Of a DNA stretch of 64,000 nt, positions 28,286 to 38,109 are shown piece after piece. Both the position numbers and the translations under genes were made by a program. The notes beneath the pieces were generated by a model. It was given only the letters and a program-made list of their open reading frames with translations. It was not told the origin of the DNA and searched no databases. Location: NCBI GenBank assembly GCA_018650795.1, contig JABIFG010000118.1:81731-145730 (forward strand), given 5' to 3'. The stretch is from Fidelibacterota bacterium. GTDB taxonomy: Bacteria; Fidelibacterota; UBA8477; JABMPR01. Positions within the stretch are counted from its first letter, which is position 1. Each line of letters starts with the position of its first letter.

Positions 28286-29380
28286 ATGAATTTTGGGATT
28301 CTGCATGAAAGTCGCTTGAACGAAAAGCGAGTCTGTTTAACACCCAGGGGGGCAACATCTCTTATAAAGAGAGGACATAGTGTCTTTGTTGAATCCGGTG
28401 CTGGTGTAGCAAGTGGCTTCACTGACCAGGCTTATACAAATAAAGGCGCTCAAATTGTATTCAGTTCGGAAGAAATTTACGGTCGGTCTGATATCCTCCT
28501 AAAACTTCTACCAGTGAATGAAGAGTGTCTTGATCAAATGCTTGATGGTCAGACTGTCCTCACCTTCCAGCACCTATCAGTTAGTTCCCCGGGGGTTTTT
28601 AAGAGTTTAACCGAGAAAAAAATCACCTTGATAGGTATGGAAATCATGGAAGAGCAGGATGGCTCAAGGCCAATTTTGACTATCATGAGCGAATTAGCTG
28701 GCCAAATGGCACCTATCATCGCTGGAAACTATCTTGGACGTGACCCCATGGGAAGAGGGGTCCTCCTGGGAAGTGTCCCTGGTGTCGCTCCTGCGTCCGT
28801 TGTCATCATTGGTGCAGGAATGGTGGGCGCCAGTGCCGCTCAGGCTTTTGTTGGTCTGGGAGCACAGGTTCATGTCCTTGATAAGAATATTGATCAATTA
28901 CGCATTGTTAAAAATAGGCTGGGTGAGCGGATTACAACATTATATGCAAACCAAACCGCAGTCGAGAAAATGATTTCTTCAGCTGATGTCGTCGTAACAT
29001 CTATTCTTGAAAGAGGCGCACCAACTCCTCAGATAATCACACGAGCGATGGTTAAAAAAATGAAGCATTTATCTGTTCTCATCGATTATTCCATTGATGA
29101 AGGTGGAGCAAGTGAGACATCGAGACCTACCTTAATTTCGGATCCTGTGTATGTGGATGAAGGCGTTATTCACTATTGTGTTCCCAATATTACATCAGGA
29201 ATCAACAGGACCACTTCCATTGCACTTTCTAATGTTTTATCAAAATATCTGATTCAGATAGCAGAGATGGGCATCCACAGGGCGATGAAAGATTCACATG
29301 TGCTCAAAAAGGGCTTATACACTCTTGAGGGCCGCAATATGCAGCCCGTTCTTAATCGTCAGTTCGGAATAAAGATATAA
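28286..29380 (+). CDS. ald: Alanine dehydrogenase
   Basis: 364 residues from the ATG at 28286 (GGGAG upstream); the track start at 28247 adds a non-homologous lead. 'MNFGILHESRLNEKRVCLTPRGATSLIKRGHSVFVESGAG' is the N-terminus of the alanine dehydrogenase/transhydrogenase alpha family, and 'VVIIGAGMVGASAAQAFVGLGAQVHVLD' is the NAD-binding fold. It reversibly deaminates L-alanine to pyruvate and ammonium with NADH formation. It overlaps the next gene as TAATG and heads an operon for 2-oxoacid oxidation, which suggests a catabolic role. Family is clear; some family members act on other amino or imino acids. Confidence 0.88.
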   Translation: MNFGILHESRLNEKRVCLTPRGATSLIKRGHSVFVESGAGVASGFTDQAYTNKGAQIVFSSEEIYGRSDILLKLLPVNEECLDQMLDGQTVLTFQHLSVSSPGVFKSLTEKKITLIGMEIMEEQDGSRPILTIMSELAGQMAPIIAGNYLGRDPMGRGVLLGSVPGVAPASVVIIGAGMVGASAAQAFVGLGAQVHVLDKNIDQLRIVKNRLGERITTLYANQTAVEKMISSADVVVTSILERGAPTPQIITRAMVKKMKHLSVLIDYSIDEGGASETSRPTLISDPVYVDEGVIHYCVPNITSGINRTTSIALSNVLSKYLIQIAEMGIHRAMKDSHVLKKGLYTLEGRNMQPVLNRQFGIKI

Positions 29381-30678
29381 TGACCTGGACAGATAATTAT
29401 CGCTCTCGTATAGGAACTCCTGAGGAGGCCATGAGCCTCATCAAATCCAGGGATTCTGTTTATTTGCATGCCGGGGCAGCCACGCCTCAGATTTTTGTAG
29501 ATGCCTTTAGTAAACGTGTGATGGAACTTGAGGATGTAACCATTAGCCACATACTGTCACTCGGTGATGCGAAATATGTTACTCCTGAAATGGAAGGACA
29601 TGTCCGACTTAATTCATTATTTACAGGGACGAATGTAAGAGAAGCAGTTAACGCTGGCAGGGCTGACTGGACACCTATTTTTCTGTCCGAAATACCTGGG
29701 TTGTTTAAAAATGGTCACATCCCTGTGGATGTTGCACTAATTCATGTGAGCCCACCAGACACCCACGGTTTTTGCAGTTTTGGTGTCAGTACGGATACGA
29801 CCATTGCTGCCTGTAAGCGGGCAAAAATTATTGTTGCCATGGTGAACCAACAGATGCCCCGGGTGCATGGCGACAATTTTATCCATGCCTCAAAGCTAGA
29901 TTTTATCGTTGAGGCAAATGAGCCATTATTTCAAGCAGCCAAAGTCGAATTGTCCGACCGGCACATGTTGATAGGGAAATATATTGCCAGTCTTATAGAA
30001 GATGGTTCGACCCTACAAATGGGTATCGGGGCGATTCCGGATGCAACACTCTTTTATCTCAAAGAGAAGCGGAACCTGGGTATTCATACAGAGATGTTCA
30101 GTGATGGTGTTGTAGAGTTGGTTGAATCCGGTGTGATTAATGGTGAAGAAAAAACCCTGCATCCCGGAAAAGTGGTCTCAAGCATCGTTATGGGATCCCA
30201 GCATGTTTACGATTTTATCCACGAGAACCCCTTTATGGAATTTCATCCCACAGATTATGTGAATGATCCTTATATCATCGCCCAGAATAATAAAATGGTG
30301 GCAATTAATTCTTCGATTGAGATTGATTTAACTGGTCAGGTTTGTTCTGATTCCATGGGGCGCACAAATTTTTCAGGAATCGGTGGCCAGGTTGATTTTA
30401 TGCGAGGTGCTTCCCGAAGTGTTGGTGGGAGACCCATTATCGCCATGCCATCAACTGCTAAACAGGGGACACAATCCCGCATTGTCTTGGATTTGAAACC
30501 TGGTGCAGCAGTAACTACCAGCAGGGGAGATGTGCATTATATAGTTACTGAGTTTGGTATTGCCCATCTTCATGGAAAAACACTAAGAGAAAGAGCCAAG
30601 GCTCTGATAGCAATAGCTCATCCAGATTTTCGCGAGGAATTGGAGCGACAATCATTTGAGAGCAAACTTTTACATTGA
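29380..30678 (+). CDS. Acetyl-CoA hydrolase/CoA-transferase family protein
   Basis: 432 residues of the Cat1/4-hydroxybutyrate CoA-transferase family. 'IPVDVALIHVSPPDTHGFCSFGVSTDTT' and 'LQMGIGAIPDATL' are family blocks; the catalytic Glu is in 'HTEMFSDGVVELV' (near 237), and 'TEFGIAHLHGKTLRERAKALIAIAHPDFREEL' is the conserved end. These cytoplasmic enzymes swap CoA between acyl-CoA and acids such as acetate. Being between alanine dehydrogenase and a 2-oxoacid oxidoreductase, it may release the acyl-CoA as free acid while saving the thioester energy. The exact acid pair is unknown. Confidence 0.9.
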   Translation: MTWTDNYRSRIGTPEEAMSLIKSRDSVYLHAGAATPQIFVDAFSKRVMELEDVTISHILSLGDAKYVTPEMEGHVRLNSLFTGTNVREAVNAGRADWTPIFLSEIPGLFKNGHIPVDVALIHVSPPDTHGFCSFGVSTDTTIAACKRAKIIVAMVNQQMPRVHGDNFIHASKLDFIVEANEPLFQAAKVELSDRHMLIGKYIASLIEDGSTLQMGIGAIPDATLFYLKEKRNLGIHTEMFSDGVVELVESGVINGEEKTLHPGKVVSSIVMGSQHVYDFIHENPFMEFHPTDYVNDPYIIAQNNKMVAINSSIEIDLTGQVCSDSMGRTNFSGIGGQVDFMRGASRSVGGRPIIAMPSTAKQGTQSRIVLDLKPGAAVTTSRGDVHYIVTEFGIAHLHGKTLRERAKALIAIAHPDFREELERQSFESKLLH

Positions 30679-30706
30679 AAAATATGAATCTTAGGAGGTT
30701 CTGAAT

Positions 30707-31075
30707 ATGGCTAAAGCCCGTGGACTCGTTGCAGTCAACATCGAGGAATGTAAGGGATGCAATCTATGTGTCGTTGCATGTCCAGTTGATGTGCTCCACT
30801 TAGCAGATAGTTTTAATACTCATGGTTATAGTCCGGCCGAATATGATGGGGAAGGCTGTACAGGCTGCGGTGTTTGTTACTATGCCTGTCCAGAGCCTGG
30901 AGCTATTACTGTTTTTAAAAATTGGGCTGAAGCTCAAGAAGCCTATATATGTCAGACTAAAAATGTACCTAGCCGTCTGACAGTTACAGATGCTGTGAAA
31001 GGACTGGCAGAGTGTGAAGCCTGCGGTCAGCAAGTTGTCCTTAGTAATTTTAGAAGCTTAAGTTTTGCGGAGTAG
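30707..31075 (+). CDS. 2-oxoacid:ferredoxin oxidoreductase, ferredoxin-like delta subunit
   Basis: 122 residues with two 4Fe-4S motifs, [12 protein letters not shown] and [12 protein letters not shown], as in the small subunit of KOR/VOR complexes. It passes electrons from the TPP subunit to ferredoxin. The C-terminal tail has a further CEAC pair of unknown use, which is unusual for this subunit. AGGAGG lies upstream of the ATG. Next gene starts 3 bases after its stop. Confidence 0.9.
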   Translation: MAKARGLVAVNIEECKGCNLCVVACPVDVLHLADSFNTHGYSPAEYDGEGCTGCGVCYYACPEPGAITVFKNWAEAQEAYICQTKNVPSRLTVTDAVKGLAECEACGQQVVLSNFRSLSFAE

Positions 31076-31078
31076 AGT

Positions 31079-32137
31079 ATGGCCAAGCAATTTGTAAAAG
31101 GAAATGAAGCGATTGTCAAGGGAGCCATTCTGGCTGGTTGTCGCGCTTATTATGGATATCCAATTACTCCAGCGAGTGAAATTGCCCATGCTGCAGCACA
31201 GTTTATGCCGCTGGTAGGTGGGACCTTTCTTCAAGCTGAGAGCGAAATAGCAGCTATTAACATGGTTTATGGCGCTGCTGGCACAGGAATTCGTGCCATG
31301 ACTGCCAGCTCCAGCCCTGGATTTAGCCTTAAACAGGAGGGCTTGTCGTATCTGGCGGGTGCTGAACTACCCTGTGTAGTAGTGGATATCACACGCGGGG
31401 GTCCCGGTCTTGGAAATATTGCACCAGAACAGGCTGATTATCATCAGGTTGTAAAGGGTGGCGGACATGGAAACTACAAGAATATTGTGTTGGCTCCAAA
31501 TTCTGCTCAGGAAATGTGCGATCTGACCATGCTGGCTTTTGATCTGGCTGACAAGTATCGTAATCCTGCAGTGGTTCTGGCTGATGGGTTCATCGGACAA
31601 ATGATGGAGCCGGTGGATTTTCCCGAACCGGTGACTGAATTTGCCGAAAAGACCTGGGCAGTCAGGGGAGTGGACCGTGACCGTATGAATCTGGTCAGTT
31701 CCATCGAACTTGACCCAGATGACCTGGAGCGTCACAACCAGAAATTGCAGCAAAAATACGAGATCATTACCAATAATGACACCCGCTATGAAGAGTACAA
31801 ACTTGATGATGCTGAGTTTGTCGTCGTTGGTTATGGCATTGTATCCAGATTGGTACACACTGCCGTCAATCAATTGCGGGATGAAGGTGTTAAAGTCGGC
31901 ATGTTACGACCGATTACCTTGATGCCCTATCCGACCAAACGATTAAGTGAATTGGCAGCCCTTGACCGGGTCAAAGCCTTTAGTGTTATCGAATTAAGTA
32001 ATGGACAGATGGTGGATGATGTACGCCTGGCGGTGAATGGTGCTAAGCCAGTAGAATTTTACGGTCGTATGGGTGGAAACGTGCCATCCATTAAAGAATT
32101 GGTTCACGAGATCAAACGGATGATGAGGGTATTATGA
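31079..32137 (+). CDS. 2-oxoacid:ferredoxin oxidoreductase alpha subunit (VorB/KorA type)
   Basis: 352 residues. '[64 protein letters not shown]' is the typical pyrimidine-binding domain of the alpha subunit, and '[22 protein letters not shown]' is conserved as well. Together with the TPP subunit it oxidatively decarboxylates a 2-oxoacid to acyl-CoA, reducing ferredoxin. Sequence resembles the proteins called 3-methyl-2-oxobutanoate dehydrogenase subunit VorB, but 2-oxoglutarate is equally possible. Stop overlaps the next start (ATGA). Confidence 0.92.
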   Translation: MAKQFVKGNEAIVKGAILAGCRAYYGYPITPASEIAHAAAQFMPLVGGTFLQAESEIAAINMVYGAAGTGIRAMTASSSPGFSLKQEGLSYLAGAELPCVVVDITRGGPGLGNIAPEQADYHQVVKGGGHGNYKNIVLAPNSAQEMCDLTMLAFDLADKYRNPAVVLADGFIGQMMEPVDFPEPVTEFAEKTWAVRGVDRDRMNLVSSIELDPDDLERHNQKLQQKYEIITNNDTRYEEYKLDDAEFVVVGYGIVSRLVHTAVNQLRDEGVKVGMLRPITLMPYPTKRLSELAALDRVKAFSVIELSNGQMVDDVRLAVNGAKPVEFYGRMGGNVPSIKELVHEIKRMMRVL

Positions 32138-33567
32138 GTGTCAAAATCTTAGGAAAATCAAAAGGCTTTTACGATACCTACGAGCGTCGCCCGGGAAGCA
32201 ATAAGGAACAAACCCACTATTGTCCTGGCTGTGGCCATGGTATCCTGCATAAAATGATCGCCGAAGCCCTGGTAGATTTTGAGGTAGCAGAAAATATGGT
32301 CTTCATCAGCCCAGTAGGCTGCAGTGTGTTTGCTTATTACTATTTTAATGCCGGAAATATTCAGGCTGCTCATGGCCGTGCCCCAGCTGTGGCTACTGGT
32401 GTAAAACGGGCTCTGCCTGAGTCCATCGTCATCTCCTATCAGGGTGATGGTGATCTGGCAGCCATTGGAGGAAATGAGATCCTGCATGCAGCCAACCGGG
32501 GCGAGTCCATGACGGTCTTCTTTGTGAACAATGCCATTTATGGTATGACAGGCGGTCAGATGGCCCCTACGACCCTGATTGGACAAAAGACCACCACAAC
32601 ACCTTATGGCCGGACCCTGCAGAATGAGGGCTATCCCATCAAGATGGCCGAAATTATTGCCAGTTTGGAATCACCTGTTTATGTGGAAAGAGTTATGCTG
32701 GCTGATGTTCGCTCCAAGAACGCTGCTCGCAAAGCCGTACGCAAAGGCATCAGGAATCAGATCGAGAAAAAGGGTTTTTCCTTTATTGAAGTCCTTTCGA
32801 CTTGTCCGACTGGCTGGAAGATGACCGCCCCTCAATCCGAGGAATGGATCAAAACCACCCTGGTTGAGAACTTCCCACTGGGTGTGTATAAGGATATTGC
32901 AGATCAGGTTGAACCGCTGGATCTGAGCTCAAATTTGGCACCCACTGAAAGAGTGCCCAAATTGATCGGCCTGGAGCAGGACAAAATGGAATTTGATACT
33001 GCTGCAATGAAGATTGCTCCGCAGATAGATCAGGAGATCAAGATTGCCGGGTTTGGTGGACAGGGCGTTCTCTCTCTAGGAGTCTGGTTGAGTGAGATCG
33101 GAATGCGTGAGGACCTGCAGGTCAGTTGGATTCCCTCCTATGGACCTGAAATGCGTGGTGGGACGGCAAACTGTCATGTGAAGTTATCCAGAAACAATAT
33201 CGGTTCACCTCTGGTGACCCATCCCACAGTTTTGGTAGCCATGAATCGGCCTTCCCTGGAAAAATTTGAAGGTGATGTGGTGGATGGGGGAGCCATTGTC
33301 TGGGATAGTTCCTTGATCGATGTTGAGCCCCAACGCAAAGATATCAGGAATATTCCTGTACCAGCCACTAAGATCGCGAAGGACCTGGGGAATAGTAGAG
33401 TCTCAAATGTGGTTCTTCTCGGGGTGATGGCAGGCTTCTCCGATTTTCTCGATCCTTTGGTGGTTCAGCGAGTTCTACCGCTTATCTTTAAGAAGAAACA
33501 TCTTTTGGAGATCAACCTGATCGCATTCCAAAAGGGTCTGGAACTGGGGAGGGAACTCTCAGACTGA
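32134..33567 (+). CDS. 2-oxoacid:ferredoxin oxidoreductase, fused beta (TPP) and gamma subunits
   Basis: 477 residues. Residues 1-~270 are the TPP-binding beta subunit ('[15 protein letters not shown]', '[44 protein letters not shown]', the GDG..N cofactor motif). From about residue 300, '[22 protein letters not shown]', '[18 protein letters not shown]' and '[13 protein letters not shown]' form the gamma subunit. In many organisms these are separate genes; here one frame carries both. The operon thus encodes all four functions of the complex in three proteins. Confidence 0.92.
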   Translation: MSVKILGKSKGFYDTYERRPGSNKEQTHYCPGCGHGILHKMIAEALVDFEVAENMVFISPVGCSVFAYYYFNAGNIQAAHGRAPAVATGVKRALPESIVISYQGDGDLAAIGGNEILHAANRGESMTVFFVNNAIYGMTGGQMAPTTLIGQKTTTTPYGRTLQNEGYPIKMAEIIASLESPVYVERVMLADVRSKNAARKAVRKGIRNQIEKKGFSFIEVLSTCPTGWKMTAPQSEEWIKTTLVENFPLGVYKDIADQVEPLDLSSNLAPTERVPKLIGLEQDKMEFDTAAMKIAPQIDQEIKIAGFGGQGVLSLGVWLSEIGMREDLQVSWIPSYGPEMRGGTANCHVKLSRNNIGSPLVTHPTVLVAMNRPSLEKFEGDVVDGGAIVWDSSLIDVEPQRKDIRNIPVPATKIAKDLGNSRVSNVVLLGVMAGFSDFLDPLVVQRVLPLIFKKKHLLEINLIAFQKGLELGRELSD

Positions 33568-33597
33568 TATTCCTCCTCAAAATTTGGAGGTCATAAA

Positions 33598-34059
33598 ATG
33601 AAGTATTCAAAAATTTTAGTGCCAACTGATTTTTCGGAATCTGCGAAATATGCTCTGCCCTTCGCAGTTGATCTGGCACAAAAGTATCAGGCCAGCTTGC
33701 ATGTTTTACACATCGTGGAGCCTATCGTTGCACCTGTTGATTTCGCCTGGGGGACCTATAGTTACCCTGATATCGAAAAGCAGCTGAGTGGATATGTTGA
33801 CGAGTCTCTGACCAAGATAATGGCTGAACAAATTCCTCCCGAAATCAAGAGTAAATCCACAAGCCTGCATGGCAAACCCTGGCGTGAAATAGTCGCTTTC
33901 GCAAAGGCAGAGGGCATGGATCTCATCGTGATGGCTACTCATGGCCTGAGCGGATTCAGTCATGCTATTTATGGTTCTACTGCTGAAAAAGTTGTCCGGA
34001 AAGCCCATTGTCCGGTATTGATAATTCGTCACCCCGATGTAAAATTCGAGATGCCATAG
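33598..34059 (+). CDS. Universal stress protein (UspA family)
   Basis: 153 residues. 'KILVPTDFSESAKYALPFAVDLAQKY' begins the fold and 'VMATHGLSGFSHAIYGSTAEKVVRKAHCPVLII' carries the G-x2-G-x9-G(S/T) ATP-binding motif. It is probably an ATP-binding regulator of stress or energy state, dimeric and cytoplasmic. It lies 30 bases after the oxidoreductase gene with GGAGG, so it is the likely last gene of that operon, which hints at a link to energy status. Confidence 0.9.
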   Translation: MKYSKILVPTDFSESAKYALPFAVDLAQKYQASLHVLHIVEPIVAPVDFAWGTYSYPDIEKQLSGYVDESLTKIMAEQIPPEIKSKSTSLHGKPWREIVAFAKAEGMDLIVMATHGLSGFSHAIYGSTAEKVVRKAHCPVLIIRHPDVKFEMP

Positions 34060-34320
34060 ATCGCTCTGACGTCTCGTTGCGAATTGAACGATATTAATCC
34101 ACCTCAACGTCCACTTTAAGTGTGAAACATTGATATTATTACATCAAGGTGCTTGATGAGATACTCTTTAACCGCTGATACATAGATAGTTAGATGCAAT
34201 AGTCTCGATAGTGACCTCCACAATTGGGTACCATATCATACCTAACTAAGAACGTGCCTATGTTTCGATAATTGGCAAATCTTTTAGTATTCACTCCCCT
34301 TTATTCTATCTTCTCAGCTT

Positions 34321-34914
34321 ATGAATGATGCCGACAAAAACGATCAAACATATGATCTGATATCAAGTCTGGAGCATATCTATCAGCTCAAGGCTATTCC
34401 AAGATCGGGATGGTTACAATCTGGAATTGCTGAAAGTGGTGTTGAATCGATTGCTGCCCATAGTTATGGGATGTCAATTCTCATTCTTCACCTTCGAACT
34501 GTTTTACTGTCAAATGGTGTGAATGTTGAAAGAGCATTGAGTATGGCTTTGGTACATGATATTGCAGAGTCCATCGTTGGTGATCTAACTCCACATGATG
34601 GTGTTCCAGAAGCGACAAAATATGCCGCCGAAGCATCTGCAATAAATCAGATTGTGAACGGGGTTCAGGAAGGTGATTACTTCCTTGATCTTTGGGAAGA
34701 TTTTGAGGCTGTTAAATCTCCTGAGGCAAAAGTAGTCAAGCGAATTGACAAATTGGATATGCTGATTCAAGCCTATCTTTATGAAAAGAAATACAAAATG
34801 AGACTCGATTCTTTCTGGGAAAATATGAACGAAATGTTCAAAGGGAGCGAATCAGAGTCGATTTACACATATATACGGACAAATCGATTTGAATTTAAAG
34901 GGAATGAAGCATGA
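34321..34914 (+). CDS. HD-domain phosphohydrolase (YfbR/HDDC2-like)
   Basis: 197 residues. 'SGVESIAAHSYGMSILIL', 'ALVHDIAESIVGDLTPHDG' and a later 'RIDKLDML' supply the H..HD..D metal ligands of HD hydrolases. The pattern matches the 5'-deoxynucleotidase YfbR/HDDC2 group, which dephosphorylates deoxynucleoside monophosphates. The 260-base gap before it shows nothing else of note. Its stop overlaps the next start (ATGA), so it is coupled to a NhaD-like antiporter, an unexpected partner. Confidence 0.85.
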   Translation: MNDADKNDQTYDLISSLEHIYQLKAIPRSGWLQSGIAESGVESIAAHSYGMSILILHLRTVLLSNGVNVERALSMALVHDIAESIVGDLTPHDGVPEATKYAAEASAINQIVNGVQEGDYFLDLWEDFEAVKSPEAKVVKRIDKLDMLIQAYLYEKKYKMRLDSFWENMNEMFKGSESESIYTYIRTNRFEFKGNEA

Positions 34915-36401
34915 GGACGTTTGTTTTTGGAAAACTAATATTATTGGCTCTGTTAATTATCAGTCCGGTGATGGCAGAGGAGCATATCAGCATCAGCGAG
35001 CAGACTGCCAGCGGAGAAATAGTTAGCCATGAAGGTGATATTCATCAGGAGGCTGAAGCTGCACATCATGGTGGTTTGCCACCGGTCTGGTTGGTCGCCC
35101 CATTTATCATTTTATTAATCATGATTGCTACAGGTCCTCTCTTTTATCCCCACTTGTGGGAACATCACTATCCAAAATTTGCCATGGCCCTGGGGGCTTT
35201 TGTGGCCGTCTATTATGGATTTCTGATGGATCATGGGGTACTCAGTCTCATGCATACACTTGAGGAGTACATATCCTTTATCGCTCTGCTAACAGCCCTC
35301 TTTGTGGCTTCAGGTGGGATTCTGGTCAAATTTAATGCTGCAGGGAAGCCCTGGGTGAATGGACTCATTTTATTGGGGGGAGCCATACTCTCCAATTTTA
35401 TCGGTACTACAGGTGCCTCTATGCTGTTAATTCGACCCTTTATGCGTTTGAACGAGGGACGGCTGAAACCATACCACGTCATTTTCTTTATATTTGTTGT
35501 AAGTAATATTGGTGGTGGTCTTACACCGATTGGAGACCCTCCGCTATTCTTAGGTTTTCTTAAGGGTGTGCCCTTCTTCTGGGTGATTGGTCATGTATGG
35601 CATATCTGGCTGGTTACTACTTTGGCCGTGATCGGTGTGTTTATGGCATTTGACATGAGGACCCCTGCCAGCAGTATTGTACCTAAAGAGGGTAGGACAG
35701 TAGAAATTCACGGCAGTAAGAACTTTATCTATCTGGGAATTGTCATCATTTCAGTGTTTATGGATCCAGCGGTGATTAATGGATTCCCAAGCTTACAGAA
35801 AATGTTCCATGTCCCCTTTGGCATTAGAGAAATCATTATGTTTAGCGTCGCTTTCCTTGCTTATAAGACGGGTGACAAAGAAGCTTTAAGGGGGAATGAA
35901 TTCAATTTTGAACCGATTAAGGAAGTTGCCTATCTATTTATCGGTATCTTTGCTACAATGATTCCGGCACTTCAGCTTATTGGGTCTTATGCCAGAGATC
36001 ATGCGGCTGAATTTACAGTATCTCGTTTCTACTGGTTCACAGGGTCACTTTCTGGTGTTTTGGACAATGCACCGACCTATTTGAATTTTCTAGCTGGATC
36101 TCTAGGCAAATTCGGTCTGGATATTGGCTCGATCAACGATGTACAGCATTTTGCAGCAGGTGTTGATTCACCGGTAGCCGGAGATTCGAACTCCATAGTT
36201 TATCTCATGGCCATTTCAGTGGCTGCCGTATTCTTCGGTGCTATGACTTATATTGGGAATGCGCCCAATTTTATGGTGAAAAATATTGCCGAACAGGCTG
36301 GAGTGGATGTGCCCAGTTTCCTGGGATATGTATTCAAATATTCAATACCAATCCTGCTGCCGATCTTTTTTGTCGTTTGGTGGGTCTTTTTTAATCTTTA
36401 A
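34911..36401 (+). CDS. NhaD-like sodium:proton antiporter
   Basis: 496 residues with an N-terminal signal-like segment, a histidine-rich periplasmic stretch ('HEGDIHQEAEAAHHGG') and about 12 membrane segments. 'LSNFIGTTGASMLLIRPFMRLN' and 'NIGGGLTPIGDPPLFLGFLKGVPFFW' are signatures of the NhaD/CitM (ion-transporter superfamily PF03600) group. Likely exports Na+ in exchange for H+, sustaining the sodium gradient used by the PutP and AGCS symporters in this window. A tricarboxylate or arsenite substrate is less likely given 'TPIGDPP'. Confidence 0.85.
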   Translation: MRTFVFGKLILLALLIISPVMAEEHISISEQTASGEIVSHEGDIHQEAEAAHHGGLPPVWLVAPFIILLIMIATGPLFYPHLWEHHYPKFAMALGAFVAVYYGFLMDHGVLSLMHTLEEYISFIALLTALFVASGGILVKFNAAGKPWVNGLILLGGAILSNFIGTTGASMLLIRPFMRLNEGRLKPYHVIFFIFVVSNIGGGLTPIGDPPLFLGFLKGVPFFWVIGHVWHIWLVTTLAVIGVFMAFDMRTPASSIVPKEGRTVEIHGSKNFIYLGIVIISVFMDPAVINGFPSLQKMFHVPFGIREIIMFSVAFLAYKTGDKEALRGNEFNFEPIKEVAYLFIGIFATMIPALQLIGSYARDHAAEFTVSRFYWFTGSLSGVLDNAPTYLNFLAGSLGKFGLDIGSINDVQHFAAGVDSPVAGDSNSIVYLMAISVAAVFFGAMTYIGNAPNFMVKNIAEQAGVDVPSFLGYVFKYSIPILLPIFFVVWWVFFNL

Positions 36402-36424
36402 AAAAAAATAGCAGGAGAAATATA

Positions 36425-36817
36425 ATGAGCAGAACCATAAAACAGGCCATGGACGCTAAGCAAAAGGGCTTCTTAATCAAAAATTCCATCTTTCTTCCAT
36501 TTCATCTGGAACTTTTGAGCGTTTGGATTGGCAAAGATATGTCTCTCGTGTCAAAACCTGATGTAATTACGGATTTTAGTGATAAAAAGGGAGACCTACA
36601 TATCAGGGAAGGTGAGAATTACACAAACCTGATCTTTGTCAACCATAAAGAGCTAAAGCGGGAATATGGGAATTATAAAGGACATATCATTCTTTTTTGC
36701 ACAGAAAAAGGGGATGATATCTTTGATAAGACCCGTCGACATTACATCAAATTATCCTTCCATGATGATACCAATAATGTTTACATGGAGTTAATTGACG
36801 ATCCCTTTGAACTGTAG
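36425..36817 (+). CDS. Unknown 130-aa protein
   Basis: Not recognised. A soluble, mixed alpha/beta protein with text such as 'KGFLIKNSIFLPFHLELLSVWIGKDMSLV' and 'RRHYIKLSFHDDTNNVYMELIDDPFEL'. No signal peptide. AGGAG lies before the ATG, and it is only 23 bases after the antiporter, so it is probably in the same operon. It ends with an acidic/hydrophobic tail. Confidence 0.65.
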   Translation: MSRTIKQAMDAKQKGFLIKNSIFLPFHLELLSVWIGKDMSLVSKPDVITDFSDKKGDLHIREGENYTNLIFVNHKELKREYGNYKGHIILFCTEKGDDIFDKTRRHYIKLSFHDDTNNVYMELIDDPFEL

Positions 36818-36837
36818 GTAAAGTGTAAATCCAGAAC

Positions 36838-38079
36838 ATGGAGCAAGTTGAAATAATCAGTGCGATGGTAACGGGTTACCTGTTATTATCCGGAATTCTC
36901 CTAAAATATTCAGGAAAATTCATTTCGGCCAGCCGACAACACCAATTAGCATTTGTAACAATCATTTTGCTGGTTGTTGGCCTACTCCCACAGCTAAAGC
37001 TGCCCATGGTTGCCCCTGGGGTTATCTTTCATCTTGGGATGATGCTTTTTGCACTGCACCTGAGTGCTTACTATTCAGGGACTTCAAAAAATTCAGCTCA
37101 CATGTATTCAATAATTCTGTTTTTGGCTGCAGTAGTGTTGGCTCCGCTCTCACATTCATTGTTTCTCGATTGGAGTTTAGCCAGATTTCTGATTATGGGT
37201 GGAAGCATGTTGCTCATACTGGAACTTGAAAGAACTGTCACTGATAACTCATACTCCCTCAGCACGGTAGAGAAAAATCTACTCTGGGTCTGGTTTATCT
37301 CGGCTATTATGGGTCTTTGGGAGCCTCAGGTTCAACTTCTTCCTGATCTATTCTTCCTGGTTATCCTTGTTGTTCATCTTGAAAAACGTTGGCCCCGTTT
37401 AAGTGTTCCTGCGCCCCTTATTGCTCTTTATGGCATGCTCATCGTATGGTATGGTCATTATACATTATCAGGTATTCCAGGGCATATTCTCGATATTTCA
37501 AACGTATTTCCACCTTCACGTACCCAGTTGATGCTCATTCTTGCGACGATGATTGGCTTGTTGGTATTTGGACTCCGTAGCAGGAGTATTACCAAACAAT
37601 TTCTGTATCTATTCCTGGCTCAGGAAACCTTGTTACTGGGAACTGGGTTTGAAAATTTCTTCCTGCCATCTCAAGAGTTGATAGGATTGCAGAGAATTCT
37701 TTTATTCGTCTCCTTAATAGGTCTGTTTGTGATGATTGAATCCAGAGAAAATGAGGGTCTGGACAAAGCGGGTTTAAGTGGACTGGTATTGGAGCGTCCA
37801 CGATTCACAAGTAGTGTTATACTGGTCTCCGTATTTTTTGCGTGCTATCCATTGGTCTATATTGCCGGAGATTCCTGGGTAGTAACTGGTATGCTCATTG
37901 GTATCGTCGTTGCGGGTGTGGGATGGACAGCGAATCTCATACGAATTCTTTTCACAAGAGTAGAGCGTGAGTATCGGATACTCAGACCGTCTCTATCCAT
38001 ATGGTCTACGGTAGTATTCACTATCTTATGGGCAGCGGTTGTCCTGCTGGAAATTGTCAGTAGAAATATTCTCAGCTGA
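36838..38079 (+). CDS. Unknown polytopic membrane protein
   Basis: 413 residues with about 11-12 hydrophobic segments along its whole length (for example 'FVTIILLVVGLLPQL', 'MYSIILFLAAVVLAPLSH', 'SVILVSVFFACYPLVYIAG'). No transporter family motif that I know is present. The regular spacing and length fit a NuoM/N-like or permease-like inner-membrane protein, but conserved charged residues are few. In the row HD - antiporter - unknown - this gene - adenosyltransferase, all on the plus strand with short gaps. Confidence 0.65.
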   Translation: MEQVEIISAMVTGYLLLSGILLKYSGKFISASRQHQLAFVTIILLVVGLLPQLKLPMVAPGVIFHLGMMLFALHLSAYYSGTSKNSAHMYSIILFLAAVVLAPLSHSLFLDWSLARFLIMGGSMLLILELERTVTDNSYSLSTVEKNLLWVWFISAIMGLWEPQVQLLPDLFFLVILVVHLEKRWPRLSVPAPLIALYGMLIVWYGHYTLSGIPGHILDISNVFPPSRTQLMLILATMIGLLVFGLRSRSITKQFLYLFLAQETLLLGTGFENFFLPSQELIGLQRILLFVSLIGLFVMIESRENEGLDKAGLSGLVLERPRFTSSVILVSVFFACYPLVYIAGDSWVVTGMLIGIVVAGVGWTANLIRILFTRVEREYRILRPSLSIWSTVVFTILWAAVVLLEIVSRNILS

Positions 38080-38109
38080 CGAATTGAAACAAAATAGGGG
38101 TAATTAAAA

